Source of the DNA: JAHCHG01 sp965214585
Lineage (GTDB): Bacteria > Acidobacteriota > Blastocatellia > Pyrinomonadales > Pyrinomonadaceae
Reading direction: 5' to 3'
Assembly (NCBI GenBank): GCA_965214585.1
Contig: OZ243957.1
Span: forward strand, 2,232,001-2,296,000
DNA length: 64,000 bases
Below the pieces are notes generated by a model. That model saw only the letters and a list, made by a program, of their open reading frames with translations. It was not told the DNA's origin and did not search any database. The position numbers and the translations under genes are program-made. Below, one piece after another: positions 35,999-45,222 of the stretch. Within the stretch, counting starts at the first letter, position 1; every line of letters starts with the position of its first letter.

Positions 35999-38704
35999 AT
36001 GTTCAAAGCAATTCTTTCATTATTATTAACCGCAATTTTTATAAGCGCGGTTCAGGCTCAAAATCCGGCTCGCGTCAGCGGCATTATTAAAGATCAAAAC
36101 GGGGCGGTTATTGCCGGAGCGCGTGTTTTTATTCTAAACGAACAAACCAGAATGGAGCGCACAACCGTAACAAACGCGGGCGGTGTTTTTTCATTTGATA
36201 ATTTAGCCGCCGGCGACTACAAAATCAGAATCTTGGCAAGCGGTTTCGCTCCGCAGACACAGCCGCTGCAAATTACTTCAGCGTCAGGCGATGAACTGGA
36301 AATAGTTTTAGCCGTTGACCAGACGCGCGTTACCGTTTCGGCGGAAATCGGGCAAACGGCGGAGATAAAAAATGTTCCGCAGCCGGTAAATATCATCGGC
36401 AGACAGGAGATTTTACAGCGCAGCACATCGGTTTTGGCGCAGGTCGGCGCGGAAGAAGTCGGCTTGAATGTGCAGAAGACGAGTCCGACGCTTGGCGCAA
36501 TCGTCGTGCGCGGTTTGACGGGAAAAAACGTCGTCAATTATGTTGACGGAGTTCGTTACACGAATTCGGCACAACGCGGCGGAATCAATACGTTTTTTAA
36601 CTTGAACGAGCCGAGCAATTTTCAGCAGGTCGAGGTTCTGCGCGGTCCGAACGCGGCGCAATACGGCTCGGATTCTTTGGGCGGCGTGGTGAATTTAATC
36701 AGCCGAACGCCGATCATCGGCTTTGATAAACCGGAACTTCACGGCGACGTGAACACATTTTTCAACAGCGCGGACAGAAGTTTCGGCGGTTCGACATTTT
36801 TAAGCTACGGCACGCAGAAACTCAACGGTTATGTAAATCTTGCCGGAAGGCGCGTAAATACTCTGCGTTCGGCGGGCGGCATTGACACGCATTCGGCGGT
36901 TACGCGCTTTCTCGGTTTGCCTTCGACGGTTCTTTACGACCGTTTGCCGAATACGGATTTCACGCAATACGGCGGCGCGGCTCGCGTAAATTATTCGCCG
37001 ACGGACGATCAGCAGTTTATTTTTCATTATCAGCGCAGTCAGCAGGACGGCGGAAAGCGTTTTGACCAATTAATCGGCGGCGACGGAAACTTGATTGCCG
37101 ATCTGCGAAATTTGATGCTCGACTTCGGCTACTTGCGCTATATCAAACAAAATCTCGGCTTTTTCGACAGCGGCTCGTTCACCGTCAGCTATAACAGCCA
37201 GCGCGAAGAGCGCGTCAATCAAGGCGGACAGGGAAATCCTTTTGCAAATATCACGCACCAATACGAGCGCACGAATGTTACCGGATTCAGTTTCTTTTTG
37301 GACAAACAATTACCTTTTAGAAATACATTTCTGGTCGGCGGCGATTTCTACCACGAAAGAATAAATTCGCCCGCGTTTACGGTCAATCCCGTTACAAATA
37401 CGGCAACCGTTTCGCGCCCGCGCGTGCCGGATGAAACAAAATTTAATTCGGGCGGTTTGTTCATTCAAGACGCTTGGGAAGCAATTCCCGAACGGCTGAG
37501 AATCACGGGTGCGCTGCGGTATAGTGCCGCGCTTTACAAAGTTCGCGGCGAAAACAGTCCGATTGTCGGCGGGCGCAGATTATTTGAAGACGACAGTTTG
37601 CGAGTCGGCGATTTTTCGGGCAGAATCGGCACGATTATCAGAGTTTTCAACGATTTCCGCCTCGCATTTAATTACAGCCGAGGTTTTCGTTATCCGAGTT
37701 CCACCGATTTGGGAACGCTCGGTTTGACCGGCGACGGTTACGAAATTGATTATCTTTCGGCGATAAATTTGGGCGGCACAATCGGCACGACGGCGGACGA
37801 TAACGCCGTTTCAACCGGAATTCCCGTTTCAAAACAGCGTTCCGAGATCAGCCACAATTTCGATGCCGGTTTTCGCTGGCAAAATAAATTTTTTGACACC
37901 GAGTTTACAGCTTTTCGGCTCGATTTAAATGATACAATCGTTAAACAATCTCTGATTTTGCCCCAAGGCGCAGTCGGACAATTTTTAGGCGATCAGCCGA
38001 TTGTCAGGCAGCTTCCGAACGGCGTAGTTTTTGTGCCGCTTTCAACCGCGCCGGTTCTCGTTCGCGCCAATTTTACGGATGCAAAACTCATCGGACTCGA
38101 ATACGAACTCGAATCAAACATTACCCGCGAAATAAAATTTACGGGAAATTTCACATATATTCGCGCCGAAGACAAAGCGACGGGCGAACCGCCGAACATC
38201 GAAGGCGGAACGCCGCCGCCGACCGGGTTTGTCAGCGTCCGCTATTCGCCAATCGGTCAAAGATTCTGGATCGAAGGCTATTCGCGCCTCGCCGCCAGAC
38301 AAGACCGCCTTTCAACTCTGGACTTGAGCGACAGACGCACGGGCGCACCGCGTTCGCGCTCGCAAATCGCCAACTTTTTCCGGCGCGGCGCGTGTGTTCG
38401 CGGCTTAACAAATAATCCAGACGGCGTTTGCAACTCCGGCGACGAAACAATTTTGCTCGCCACGGGCGAAACTTTAGCGCAAGTCCAAAACCGCGTTTTA
38501 GGCTTCGGCGTAAATTCCGCACCGCTTTTCACGGGTTTGCCCGGCTACGCGCTGTTTAATCTGCGCGGCGGTTTCCGCGTCAGCGAAACTTCAAATATTT
38601 TCATCGCCTTTGAAAATATATTCGATAATTCATATCGAAATCCGAGTTGGGGCGTTGACGGCGCGGGCAGAAGTCTTCTGTTGCAGTATCGGTATAAGTT
38701 TTAG
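35999..38704 (+). CDS. TonB-dependent outer-membrane receptor with N-terminal regulatory-like domain
   Basis: 901 residues from ATG 35999, where a classic signal (MFKAILSLLLTAIFISAVQA) begins; a TTG at 35939 is possible. A carboxypeptidase-regulatory-like domain (ARVSGIIKDQNGAVIAGARV, about 25-105) precedes the plug (LGAIVVRGLTGKNVVNYVDG, VLRGPNAAQYGSDSLGGVV) and a 22-strand barrel ending in Phe (QYRYKF). Such receptors take up large substrates using TonB energy. Ligand not evident. It follows the secreted-protein cluster in the same direction, but a terminator separates them. Confidence 0.92.
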   Translation: MFKAILSLLLTAIFISAVQAQNPARVSGIIKDQNGAVIAGARVFILNEQTRMERTTVTNAGGVFSFDNLAAGDYKIRILASGFAPQTQPLQITSASGDELEIVLAVDQTRVTVSAEIGQTAEIKNVPQPVNIIGRQEILQRSTSVLAQVGAEEVGLNVQKTSPTLGAIVVRGLTGKNVVNYVDGVRYTNSAQRGGINTFFNLNEPSNFQQVEVLRGPNAAQYGSDSLGGVVNLISRTPIIGFDKPELHGDVNTFFNSADRSFGGSTFLSYGTQKLNGYVNLAGRRVNTLRSAGGIDTHSAVTRFLGLPSTVLYDRLPNTDFTQYGGAARVNYSPTDDQQFIFHYQRSQQDGGKRFDQLIGGDGNLIADLRNLMLDFGYLRYIKQNLGFFDSGSFTVSYNSQREERVNQGGQGNPFANITHQYERTNVTGFSFFLDKQLPFRNTFLVGGDFYHERINSPAFTVNPVTNTATVSRPRVPDETKFNSGGLFIQDAWEAIPERLRITGALRYSAALYKVRGENSPIVGGRRLFEDDSLRVGDFSGRIGTIIRVFNDFRLAFNYSRGFRYPSSTDLGTLGLTGDGYEIDYLSAINLGGTIGTTADDNAVSTGIPVSKQRSEISHNFDAGFRWQNKFFDTEFTAFRLDLNDTIVKQSLILPQGAVGQFLGDQPIVRQLPNGVVFVPLSTAPVLVRANFTDAKLIGLEYELESNITREIKFTGNFTYIRAEDKATGEPPNIEGGTPPPTGFVSVRYSPIGQRFWIEGYSRLAARQDRLSTLDLSDRRTGAPRSRSQIANFFRRGACVRGLTNNPDGVCNSGDETILLATGETLAQVQNRVLGFGVNSAPLFTGLPGYALFNLRGGFRVSETSNIFIAFENIFDNSYRNPSWGVDGAGRSLLLQYRYKF

Positions 38705-38725
38705 AAGTGTAAAATTACTGCGAAG

Positions 38726-38750
38726 AAAGCCGTCCTTTGTGGCGGCTTTT
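38726..38750 (+). terminator. Probable terminator after the TonB receptor
   Basis: AAAGCCG and CGGCTTT enclose a 10-nt loop, followed by TCTAATG rather than a long T-run. It is 22 bp after the stop. Confidence 0.55.
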
Positions 38751-38755
38751 CTAAT

Positions 38756-38897
38756 GGAACGCCGTCCATCTTGGCGGCAATGAGCGCACGGCGCGAAAAT
38801 TACTGCGGCAAACTTCAAAGTTCTAAATAATATTCAATGTTGATAATCTTCGCTCGAACGCCTCCGCGTTCGCTGCCGCCAAGATGGACAGCGTTCC
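38756..38897. repeat. 142-bp inverted-repeat element, family GGCGTTCC, copy 2
   Basis: Starts GGAACGCCGTCCATCTTGGC and ends with its complement (GCCAAGATGGACAGCGTTCC). Arms and length match 1437-1580, but the loop differs. It begins directly after the receptor terminator. Confidence 0.82.
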
Positions 38898-38985
38898 TCA
38901 ACAAATCGTCCGCAAAAACTTCATAAAATTTTAAGTTTGGTTTAGAATCACTAAGTAGTCGAACGCGAACAGGTCAAGCTATGGA

Positions 38986-39089
38986 TTCAGAATAGCTGAT
39001 AGCTGAAAGATAATAACTGACAGATTCGGAAATGATTTTATCTATAATCTGTCAGCTATAATCTCTAATCTATTCCGAAATTTAGTCTG
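38986..39089. repeat. CTGATAACTGA/GAATAG-type inverted repeat
   Basis: Left half GAATAGCTGATAGCTGAAAG and ACTGACAGATTCGGAA, right half ATAATCTGTCAGCTATAATC and TCTATTCCGAA. The same words form the inner palindrome of 18598-18677. It fills much of the gap upstream of the transhydrogenase operon, so it sits in the promoter region. Confidence 0.65.
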
Positions 39090-39142
39090 GTCTAATCTTG
39101 TTTGATTACTTACAAACCGAAAAATTTCAAAAATTTAAGATT

Positions 39143-40276
39143 ATGCTGATTGGAGTTCCAAAAGAATTTCGCGCCGACGAAAAGCGCGTCGCGCTTGTTC
39201 CCGCTGATGTGAAAAAACTGATTCGGCTCGGCGCAAAAGTTCTGCTTGAAAAAGATTTGGGCGAAAAATCGGGTTTTGCTAATGATGAATACATTGAAGC
39301 GGGCGCGAACTTAACGGAAAACAGAAACGAATTGCTCGAAAAATCCGACATCGTTTTGCGCGTTCGCCAGCCGGATTTAGAAGAAATCGGCAAATTAAAA
39401 AAGGGAAGCGTTCACACGAGTTTTTTTGACGTTTTTAATGAAAAAAAATTGATCGAAGAATTTCGCAAAAATGATGTTACGGCGATTAGTATGGAGATGA
39501 TTCCGCGCACGACTTTGGCGCAGAAAATGGACGCGCTGAGTTCGCAGGCAAACTTAGCAGGTTATGTGATGGTCATTCTCGCCTGCCAGAAGTTTCCCGG
39601 AATTTTGCCGATGATGATGACTCCGGCGGGAACTTTAAAACCGGCGACGGTTTTCATAATCGGCGCGGGAGTTGCGGGCTTGCAGGCGATTGCGACGGCG
39701 AAAAGGCTCGGCGCAAAAGTCGTCGCCTTCGACACGCGCCCCGTCGTTGCCGAACAGGTTAAATCTCTCGGCGCAAAATTTCTCGAAATTGATCTGGGCG
39801 AAACTGCTGAAACAAAAGACGGTTACGCCGTTGAACTTTCGCCCGAACAAATAAATTTGCAGAGAGAAGGACAGAAAAAACAAATCGCCGAATCCGATAT
39901 TGTCATCACAACCGCGCAGCTTTTCGGACGCAAACCGCCCGTAATTATTACAAAAGATATGCTCGAAAATATGAAAACGGGCAGCGTCATCGTTGATATG
40001 GCGGCACAGCAAGGCGGAAATGTCGAAGGCTCTATCGGCGGCGAAACCGTTGAGATCGAAGGAGTTACAATAATCGGAAGCGGAAACTGGACAAATTTTG
40101 TGGCAAAAGACGCGAGCGTTATGTATTCGGCGAATTTGTATAATTTGATTGATGAATTTTGGGACGAAGAAGCGAAAACTTTTAAACTCGATTTTGAAAA
40201 CGAAATTTTGCGCGGCTGCGTGATAACTCATCAAGGCGAAATTGTCAGCGAAACTATTAGAAATTTGAAAGAGTAA
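39143..40276 (+). CDS. pntAA: NAD(P) transhydrogenase subunit alpha 1
   Basis: 377 residues from ATG 39143 (MLIGVPKEFRADEKRVALVP); a TTG at 39098 would prefix a non-conserved stretch. This is the soluble NAD(H)-binding domain I. ISMEMIPRTTLAQKMDALSS and IGAGVAGLQAIATAKRLGAK with a downstream acidic residue (AFDTRP) are characteristic. With the next two genes it forms the three-polypeptide type of proton-translocating transhydrogenase, which drives NADPH formation from NADH using the proton gradient. Confidence 0.93.
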   Translation: MLIGVPKEFRADEKRVALVPADVKKLIRLGAKVLLEKDLGEKSGFANDEYIEAGANLTENRNELLEKSDIVLRVRQPDLEEIGKLKKGSVHTSFFDVFNEKKLIEEFRKNDVTAISMEMIPRTTLAQKMDALSSQANLAGYVMVILACQKFPGILPMMMTPAGTLKPATVFIIGAGVAGLQAIATAKRLGAKVVAFDTRPVVAEQVKSLGAKFLEIDLGETAETKDGYAVELSPEQINLQREGQKKQIAESDIVITTAQLFGRKPPVIITKDMLENMKTGSVIVDMAAQQGGNVEGSIGGETVEIEGVTIIGSGNWTNFVAKDASVMYSANLYNLIDEFWDEEAKTFKLDFENEILRGCVITHQGEIVSETIRNLKE

Positions 40277-40298
40277 CTCGGCAAAGGCTTAAAAATTG

Positions 40299-40413
40299 TC
40301 CACAGATGAACACGGATAAACACAGATAAATACTTTCATAATTTTATTTGTTTTTTATCTTTTCATTCTCTTGATTCTCTTTCTATCTGTGTTCATCCGT
40401 GTTTATCTGTGGA
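40299..40413. repeat. Hairpin repeat CACAGATGAACACGGAT within the pnt operon
   Basis: TCCACAGATGAACACGGATA (left) mirrors TGTTCATCCGTGTTTATCTG (right), with an inner second pair. It lies in the 173-bp gap between pntAA and pntAB. It resembles in logic, but not in exact sequence, the AACAGGGATG family. It could affect relative expression of the subunits. Confidence 0.8.
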
Positions 40414-40449
40414 TAAATATTCTTGTTTTTTCCGGTTTAAGTAAAAGTT

Positions 40450-40740
40450 ATGGAAATTATAATTTTAGGCTTCATATTAATTTTAGCGATCTTTCTCGGC
40501 TTTGAACTGATAAACAAAGTTCCGGCAACTCTGCATACGCCTCTGATGTCCGGCTCGAACGCGATTTCGGGAATAACTTTGCTTGGCGCGTTGACTTACG
40601 CGGGCGCGGGAAATTCTTGGGCGGCGACGATTTTGGGAACTGCCGCCGTTGCTTTTGCGACGATCAATGTTGTCGGCGGTTATCTCGTTACCGACAGAAT
40701 GCTGGCGATGTTTAAGAAAAAGGAGAAAAATCTTAAATGA
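40450..40740 (+). CDS. pntAB: NAD(P) transhydrogenase subunit alpha 2 (membrane part)
   Basis: 96 residues with three hydrophobic segments. FLGFELINKVPATLHTPLMS and GSNAISGITLLGALTYAG are hallmark sequences of membrane domain II. It forms the proton channel together with PntB. Its stop overlaps the pntB start by 4 nt (ATGA). Confidence 0.94.
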   Translation: MEIIILGFILILAIFLGFELINKVPATLHTPLMSGSNAISGITLLGALTYAGAGNSWAATILGTAAVAFATINVVGGYLVTDRMLAMFKKKEKNLK

Positions 40741-42101
40741 GCGTTGAAGTTTTAATTCACATTGCCTATTTGGTTTCCGCGACGCTTTTTATTTACGGGT
40801 TAAAGGAACTCGGCTCGCCCGCAACCGCAAGGCGCGGAAATTTGATTTCGTCAATCGGAATGTTCATCGCCGTCGTCGTAACTTTATTGGACAGAAGCAT
40901 TATCGAATTTCAATGGATCGTTTTGGGAATCGTTATCGGCGCAATAATCGGCGCACTCGCGGCGCGAATCGTGGCGATGACGCAGATGCCCGAAATGGTA
41001 GCGATCTTTAACGGATTCGGCGGTTTGGCGAGTTTACTCGTCGGTTGGGCGGCACTTTTCGGCGAACGGATTTCGACGTTTATCGCCGCGACGATCTTTC
41101 TTTCCGTTTTGATCGGCGGCGTAACATTTACGGGAAGCGTCATCGCTTGGGGAAAATTGAGCGAGAAAATGACGAGCCGCGCAATCGTTTTCAGCGGGCA
41201 GAGAATCATCAATGCAATTTTGATGCTGGCGATAATCATTTGCGGCGTTTTGTTTTGCATCGAGCCGACGAATTTCAATTATCTCTATGCTGTCATTGCG
41301 CTTTCGTTTGTCTTAGGCGTAATGTTCGTCATTCCAATCGGCGGCGGCGATATGCCCGTCGTCATTTCGCTTTTGAACAGCTATTCAGGGCTTGCGGCGT
41401 GCGCGGCGGGTTTTGCGGTTGATAATATTTTGTTAATTGTTGCGGGTTCGCTCGTCGGCGCAAGCGGAATAATTTTGACGCAGATTATGTGCAAAGCGAT
41501 GAATCGCTCGCTTTCCAATGTTCTGTTCAGCGGATTCGGCGCGGTGCAGAGTTCGTCCGCGCAGATCGAAGGAACGGTCAAACCGATTGTTGCCGAAGAC
41601 GCATTTTATATACTCGAAGCCGCATCGAGCGTTTTGGTCGTTCCCGGTTACGGAATGGCTGTCGCGCAGGCGCAGCACGTCGTCAAGGAATTACAGCAAT
41701 TGCTCGAAAAAAACGATACGGAAGTCGTTTACGGAGTTCATCCCGTCGCGGGACGGATGCCCGGACATATGAACGTCCTGCTTGCCGAAGCCGATGTTTC
41801 CTACGACGTTTTGATGGAAATGGACGAAGTAAATCCGCGTATGGAACAATTCGACGTGGCAATCGTCATCGGCGCAAACGATGTTGTCAATCCCGCCGCC
41901 CGCGAAGACGAAGCGAGTCCGCTTTTTGGAATGCCGATCATTAACACGGATTTTGCCAAAACCGTTTTCGTGTTAAAGCGTTCAATGGCTTCGGGCTTTG
42001 CAGGTGTGGAAAACCCTCTGTTTTTCAAGGAAAATACTCGAATGCTGTTCGGCGATGCGAAAAAATCAATCAGCGAAATCGTGCGCGAATTTGGCAGTTA
42101 A
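40737..42101 (+). CDS. pntB: NAD(P) transhydrogenase subunit beta
   Basis: 454 residues. About eight membrane helices (residues 1-260) make the rest of domain II. The C-terminal domain III binds NADP(H): VVPGYGMAVAQAQHVVKEL, YGVHPVAGRMPGHMNVLLAE, ANDVVNPAA and GFAGVENPLFF are the signature loops. Inner membrane. Overlaps pntAB by 4 nt. Confidence 0.95.
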   Translation: MSVEVLIHIAYLVSATLFIYGLKELGSPATARRGNLISSIGMFIAVVVTLLDRSIIEFQWIVLGIVIGAIIGALAARIVAMTQMPEMVAIFNGFGGLASLLVGWAALFGERISTFIAATIFLSVLIGGVTFTGSVIAWGKLSEKMTSRAIVFSGQRIINAILMLAIIICGVLFCIEPTNFNYLYAVIALSFVLGVMFVIPIGGGDMPVVISLLNSYSGLAACAAGFAVDNILLIVAGSLVGASGIILTQIMCKAMNRSLSNVLFSGFGAVQSSSAQIEGTVKPIVAEDAFYILEAASSVLVVPGYGMAVAQAQHVVKELQQLLEKNDTEVVYGVHPVAGRMPGHMNVLLAEADVSYDVLMEMDEVNPRMEQFDVAIVIGANDVVNPAAREDEASPLFGMPIINTDFAKTVFVLKRSMASGFAGVENPLFFKENTRMLFGDAKKSISEIVREFGS

Positions 42102-42283
42102 AATTTTTCGATTGAAATGATTCCAACGGAATATAAAATTATACTAAACAAATGCTTTGTAAATTAAGTTACAAAGTATTTCGGAAGCGTTCCGAACTTT
42201 AATTAGCGGGGATTCGTAAATATAATTGCATTACAAAACCAAGCGATTTATATTTTTAACCTTTAACTCTTTACCTTTAATAT

Positions 42284-42886
42284 ATGTTCTGTCCAAACTG
42301 CGGTTTAGAAGAAAATAATACCAATCAATTTTGCCGAACGTGCGGTGCGGATTTGCGTTCCGTGCGTGTTGCGCTTGAAACGCCGGATACGATTACGGCT
42401 TCGGCAGTTTCGGCGCGGGATGAGATCGGACGCGCGTTTGCCGCCAAGATTCGGGAAACTCGGTCAGCGGAAGAACTGCAAGAAGTTGTTGAAGACGTTT
42501 TGCCGGAGATCGAAAAATTTCTCGAATCGCCTCACGAGAAACGCTTGCGGCGAATGCGAACCGGCACGATTGTTTCTTCAGCCGGTATCGGTGTGGTATT
42601 GATGTTTCTTTTGATAGCTTCAAACGGGGCGCAATCACTCGTTATGATCGGCGCGGGTTTGGTCGCTTTTTTTATCGGTTTGGGAATTATCACTAACGGA
42701 TTGTTTTTCACCGTTCCAAAAAATTTCATCGAAGAAAAGAATCCAGATTCAGACAAGCAGCGCAAACTCGACGCAAATTTGAACGATTCGGAACTGCCTG
42801 ATTTTGAACAAAATTTTGTGTCCGTTACCGAAAACACTACGCGGCAGCTCTCGGATAAACAAAAAATTCCGCGCAATCGAACTTAA
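42284..42886 (+). CDS. Zinc-ribbon protein with two membrane helices
   Basis: 200 residues. The start MFCPNCGLEENNTNQFCRTC gives a CxxC...CxxC zinc ribbon. A helical charged region (about 40-100), two hydrophobic helices (about 103-125 and 130-152) and a polar tail follow. Zinc-ribbon plus helices is common in Acidobacteria, but function is unknown. TTTAACCTTTAACTCTTTACC directly before the ATG belongs to the same short-repeat type as at 19486. Confidence 0.75.
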   Translation: MFCPNCGLEENNTNQFCRTCGADLRSVRVALETPDTITASAVSARDEIGRAFAAKIRETRSAEELQEVVEDVLPEIEKFLESPHEKRLRRMRTGTIVSSAGIGVVLMFLLIASNGAQSLVMIGAGLVAFFIGLGIITNGLFFTVPKNFIEEKNPDSDKQRKLDANLNDSELPDFEQNFVSVTENTTRQLSDKQKIPRNRT

Positions 42887-43386
42887 ATCGAAAATTGCGA
42901 TAAAACAAAAATAACAGTAGTATGCTAAGATTGAAACGAATTTGAGCAGATGAAAATTATGAGCCGAAAGTTTCGTTTGGTTTCTCTAAACGAATGTTTT
43001 GCATTTTTTGAAACCGCTTGATTAGAAAACCGCGTCGTCAGGTCGAGATGCGTGATATATCGGAGAAAGATAACCAACAAAAAAGGTGTAAAACTTTTCG
43101 GAAAATTTTATAACGCAAACAATTTTCGGCTTTTTTAAAGTCAGAATCTTTGCAGTATTTTATTCAAATGCGGCATAGACTCCGCCGTAATGAATTAAAT
43201 TATCGGTCAAAGTCCCGTCCAAATCATATAAATCAAAATTTTAAGACTTGTTAATGTGTGCTTTATCGCACATAATCCTAATGTTAGGTATGTTACAATA
43301 ACGCGAATTGTTAATTTTTCCGGTCTTCAAAATGAAAGTTTGTAAAAGTTTTCCTTTCCCCGTTTTATCCAAAAGGTAATATTATT
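42887..43386. other. 500-bp gap, no gene; possible HAD-like remnant on the minus strand
   Basis: No intact gene. On the minus strand at about 43164-43244, one open stretch reads FDLYDLDGTLTDNLIHYGG, recalling the DxDGT motif I of HAD phosphatases, but it has no start and hits TAA after VYAAFE. It could be a decayed gene start or chance. A T/A-rich stretch before 43387 may include the promoter of the radical SAM gene. Confidence 0.35.
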
Positions 43387-44940
43387 ATGAAAATCCTGCT
43401 ATACAGTCCCGATAACGGCGTTACGCGCAACTTTATGCCGCATTTGTGGATGTTTCTTTTGCAGTCGCTAACGCCGAAAAAACACGAAGTGGTTTTAATT
43501 GACGGCAACGCCCGCCAGTTGAGCGAAGCCGAACTGGTTCAGTTCGTCAAGGACGAAAAAATTGATCTGGTCGGAATCGGCGCGATGACCAGAATGATCG
43601 CCAGAGCTTATAAAATGGCTGACGCGATTCGCGCTTCCGGCGTAAAGGTCGTGATGGGCGGACCGCACGTGACGGAATGTCCCGACGAAGCTCTGGGAAA
43701 AAACGGCGGCAAGCGGCACGCCGACGCGGTTGCGCTCGGCGAAGCGGACGAAACTTGGGCGATTCTTCTTGAAGACGCGGAACGCGGCGAACTCAAAGAC
43801 ATATATCAACCGGAAATTGACGCTAAGGGCAACGACATAAAGCCTTCTTTACAGCCGTATCCGCATATTCCTTGGGAAACTCTGGATTTGGAGCAGTTCA
43901 GCCTCGTGCCGAAATTTCTGCAAAATTCAATGTCGAAACTCGGCGAAGGCTGGGGAAAATTTTTCGTCGTGCCGATAGAAACGGGGCGCGGTTGTCCTTA
44001 TGGCTGCGAATTCTGCACCGTAACCGGATTTTTCGGCGATTCGATACGTTTTCGGACAAACGAATCGGTCGTCGAAGAACTTTTGCGTCTGAAAAAACGT
44101 GCTAAAGACGAAAAAGGACAGATCGCCGTTTTCTTTATTGACGACAACTTGGCGATCAACAAAAAAAGGGTTAAATCATTATTGCGCGACATAATCGCGG
44201 CGGACGCGCAATTGCCTTGGGTGGCGCAGATCAGCGCGAATCTTTTGGGCGACGAAGAACTCGTTGATCTGATCGCTGAATCGGGCGGCAAGTGGGTTTT
44301 TATCGGAATGGAATCAATTGACCCGGAAAATATGGCTTCGGTCAATAAAAATTTTTCGCGTCCGGCAAATTACAAAGAAGTCTTGGACAATTTGGCAAGG
44401 CGCAATGTCTTTGCGATCACGTCGTTTATTTTCGGAATGGACAACGACACGAAAGGCGTGGCAAAACGCACCGTCGGCGAGATCGAAAGCTGGCAGCCCG
44501 GACTTCCGGTTTTCGGGCAGCTTACGCCGTTTCCGTCAACTCCGCTTTATGACCGTCTGAAAGATTCGGGGCGATTGACGCGCCCGACGCACTGGCTCGA
44601 ATTCGCGCCTTTCGTAATGGCGCACACGCCTCTGAAAATGACGATTGACGATGCAAAAGGAGAAACATTTCAGGCGTGGGAACGCTCTTACAGCCCCGAA
44701 CGCAACTATCAGGCACTTGAGGCGATCAGCGATAAACCGATCGAAACGCGCATCGGTCATCTTGTTGCGAGATTGTTTTTTCGCGGCATCTATTTTCCGC
44801 AAATGACCAAACGTGCGTGGCTGAAATTGCTGTATCAAAATCGCCGTTCGATTTTGGCGTTATCAAAAGAAGGCTTTTCAACTTGGCGCAAATCCTCCAG
44901 AAAACAGAAGGAAAAAGAAATCGCCGTTGCCGTTTCGTAA
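43387..44940 (+). CDS. B12-binding-domain radical SAM protein
   Basis: 517 residues. Residues about 1-140 are a cobalamin-binding-like Rossmann domain (ILLYSPDNGVTRNF, VVMGGPHVTECPDEAL). The radical SAM core has the [4Fe-4S] motif ETGRGCPYGCEFCTVTGFFG (Cys 203, 207, 210), then FIDDNLAINKKRVKSLL and FIGMESID. A C-terminal region of about 130 residues follows the barrel. Members methylate unactivated carbons or rearrange lipids, bacteriochlorophyll or hopanoids. No pathway gene is adjacent, so the substrate is unknown. AAAAGG upstream is a weak ribosome binding site. Confidence 0.87.
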   Translation: MKILLYSPDNGVTRNFMPHLWMFLLQSLTPKKHEVVLIDGNARQLSEAELVQFVKDEKIDLVGIGAMTRMIARAYKMADAIRASGVKVVMGGPHVTECPDEALGKNGGKRHADAVALGEADETWAILLEDAERGELKDIYQPEIDAKGNDIKPSLQPYPHIPWETLDLEQFSLVPKFLQNSMSKLGEGWGKFFVVPIETGRGCPYGCEFCTVTGFFGDSIRFRTNESVVEELLRLKKRAKDEKGQIAVFFIDDNLAINKKRVKSLLRDIIAADAQLPWVAQISANLLGDEELVDLIAESGGKWVFIGMESIDPENMASVNKNFSRPANYKEVLDNLARRNVFAITSFIFGMDNDTKGVAKRTVGEIESWQPGLPVFGQLTPFPSTPLYDRLKDSGRLTRPTHWLEFAPFVMAHTPLKMTIDDAKGETFQAWERSYSPERNYQALEAISDKPIETRIGHLVARLFFRGIYFPQMTKRAWLKLLYQNRRSILALSKEGFSTWRKSSRKQKEKEIAVAVS

Positions 44941-44962
44941 ATTGAAAAACTTATAATTTTTC

Positions 44963-45150
44963 TTAGAAGCTATTTGGAAACTCAAAAAAAACGTAACGCC
45001 GGCATCTTGCCGGCAGTCTTGGTGGCTTCCAGCCGCCAATCCGCGCGTTATTTACTCGAAATTAGCGGGAAAAACAGATAAAGTTGGCGGCAAGATGCCA
45101 CCAAAACAGCCGGCTGGAAGCCTGCGATACAATTACTAAACAGCTTCTTA
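44963..45150. mobile_element. MITE-like inverted-repeat element, AAGAAGCTGTTT ends
   Basis: CTTAGAAGCTATTTGGAAAC on the left and, inverted, TTAAGAAGCTGTTTAGTAAT on the right form 20-bp imperfect terminal repeats around 188 bp. Inside are GCCGGCATCTTGCCGGC and a long stem, CTTGGTGGCTTCCAGCCG against CGGCTGGAAGCC. No coding capacity. Confidence 0.65.
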
Positions 45151-45154
45151 ATAA

Positions 45155-45190
45155 AAAGCCGCCGACAATCAGTTGATTGTCGGCGGCTTT
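45155..45190 (-). terminator. Rho-independent terminator after the lipase gene
   Basis: AAAGCCGCCGACAATC pairs with GATTGTCGGCGGCTTT. On the minus strand the stem is followed by TTTATT, placing it 33 bp after the lipase stop. It can also work in the other direction for the radical SAM gene. Confidence 0.88.
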
Positions 45191-45222
45191 CTGCTGTTGC
45201 TGTAAAGATTAGACGCTTCTTT

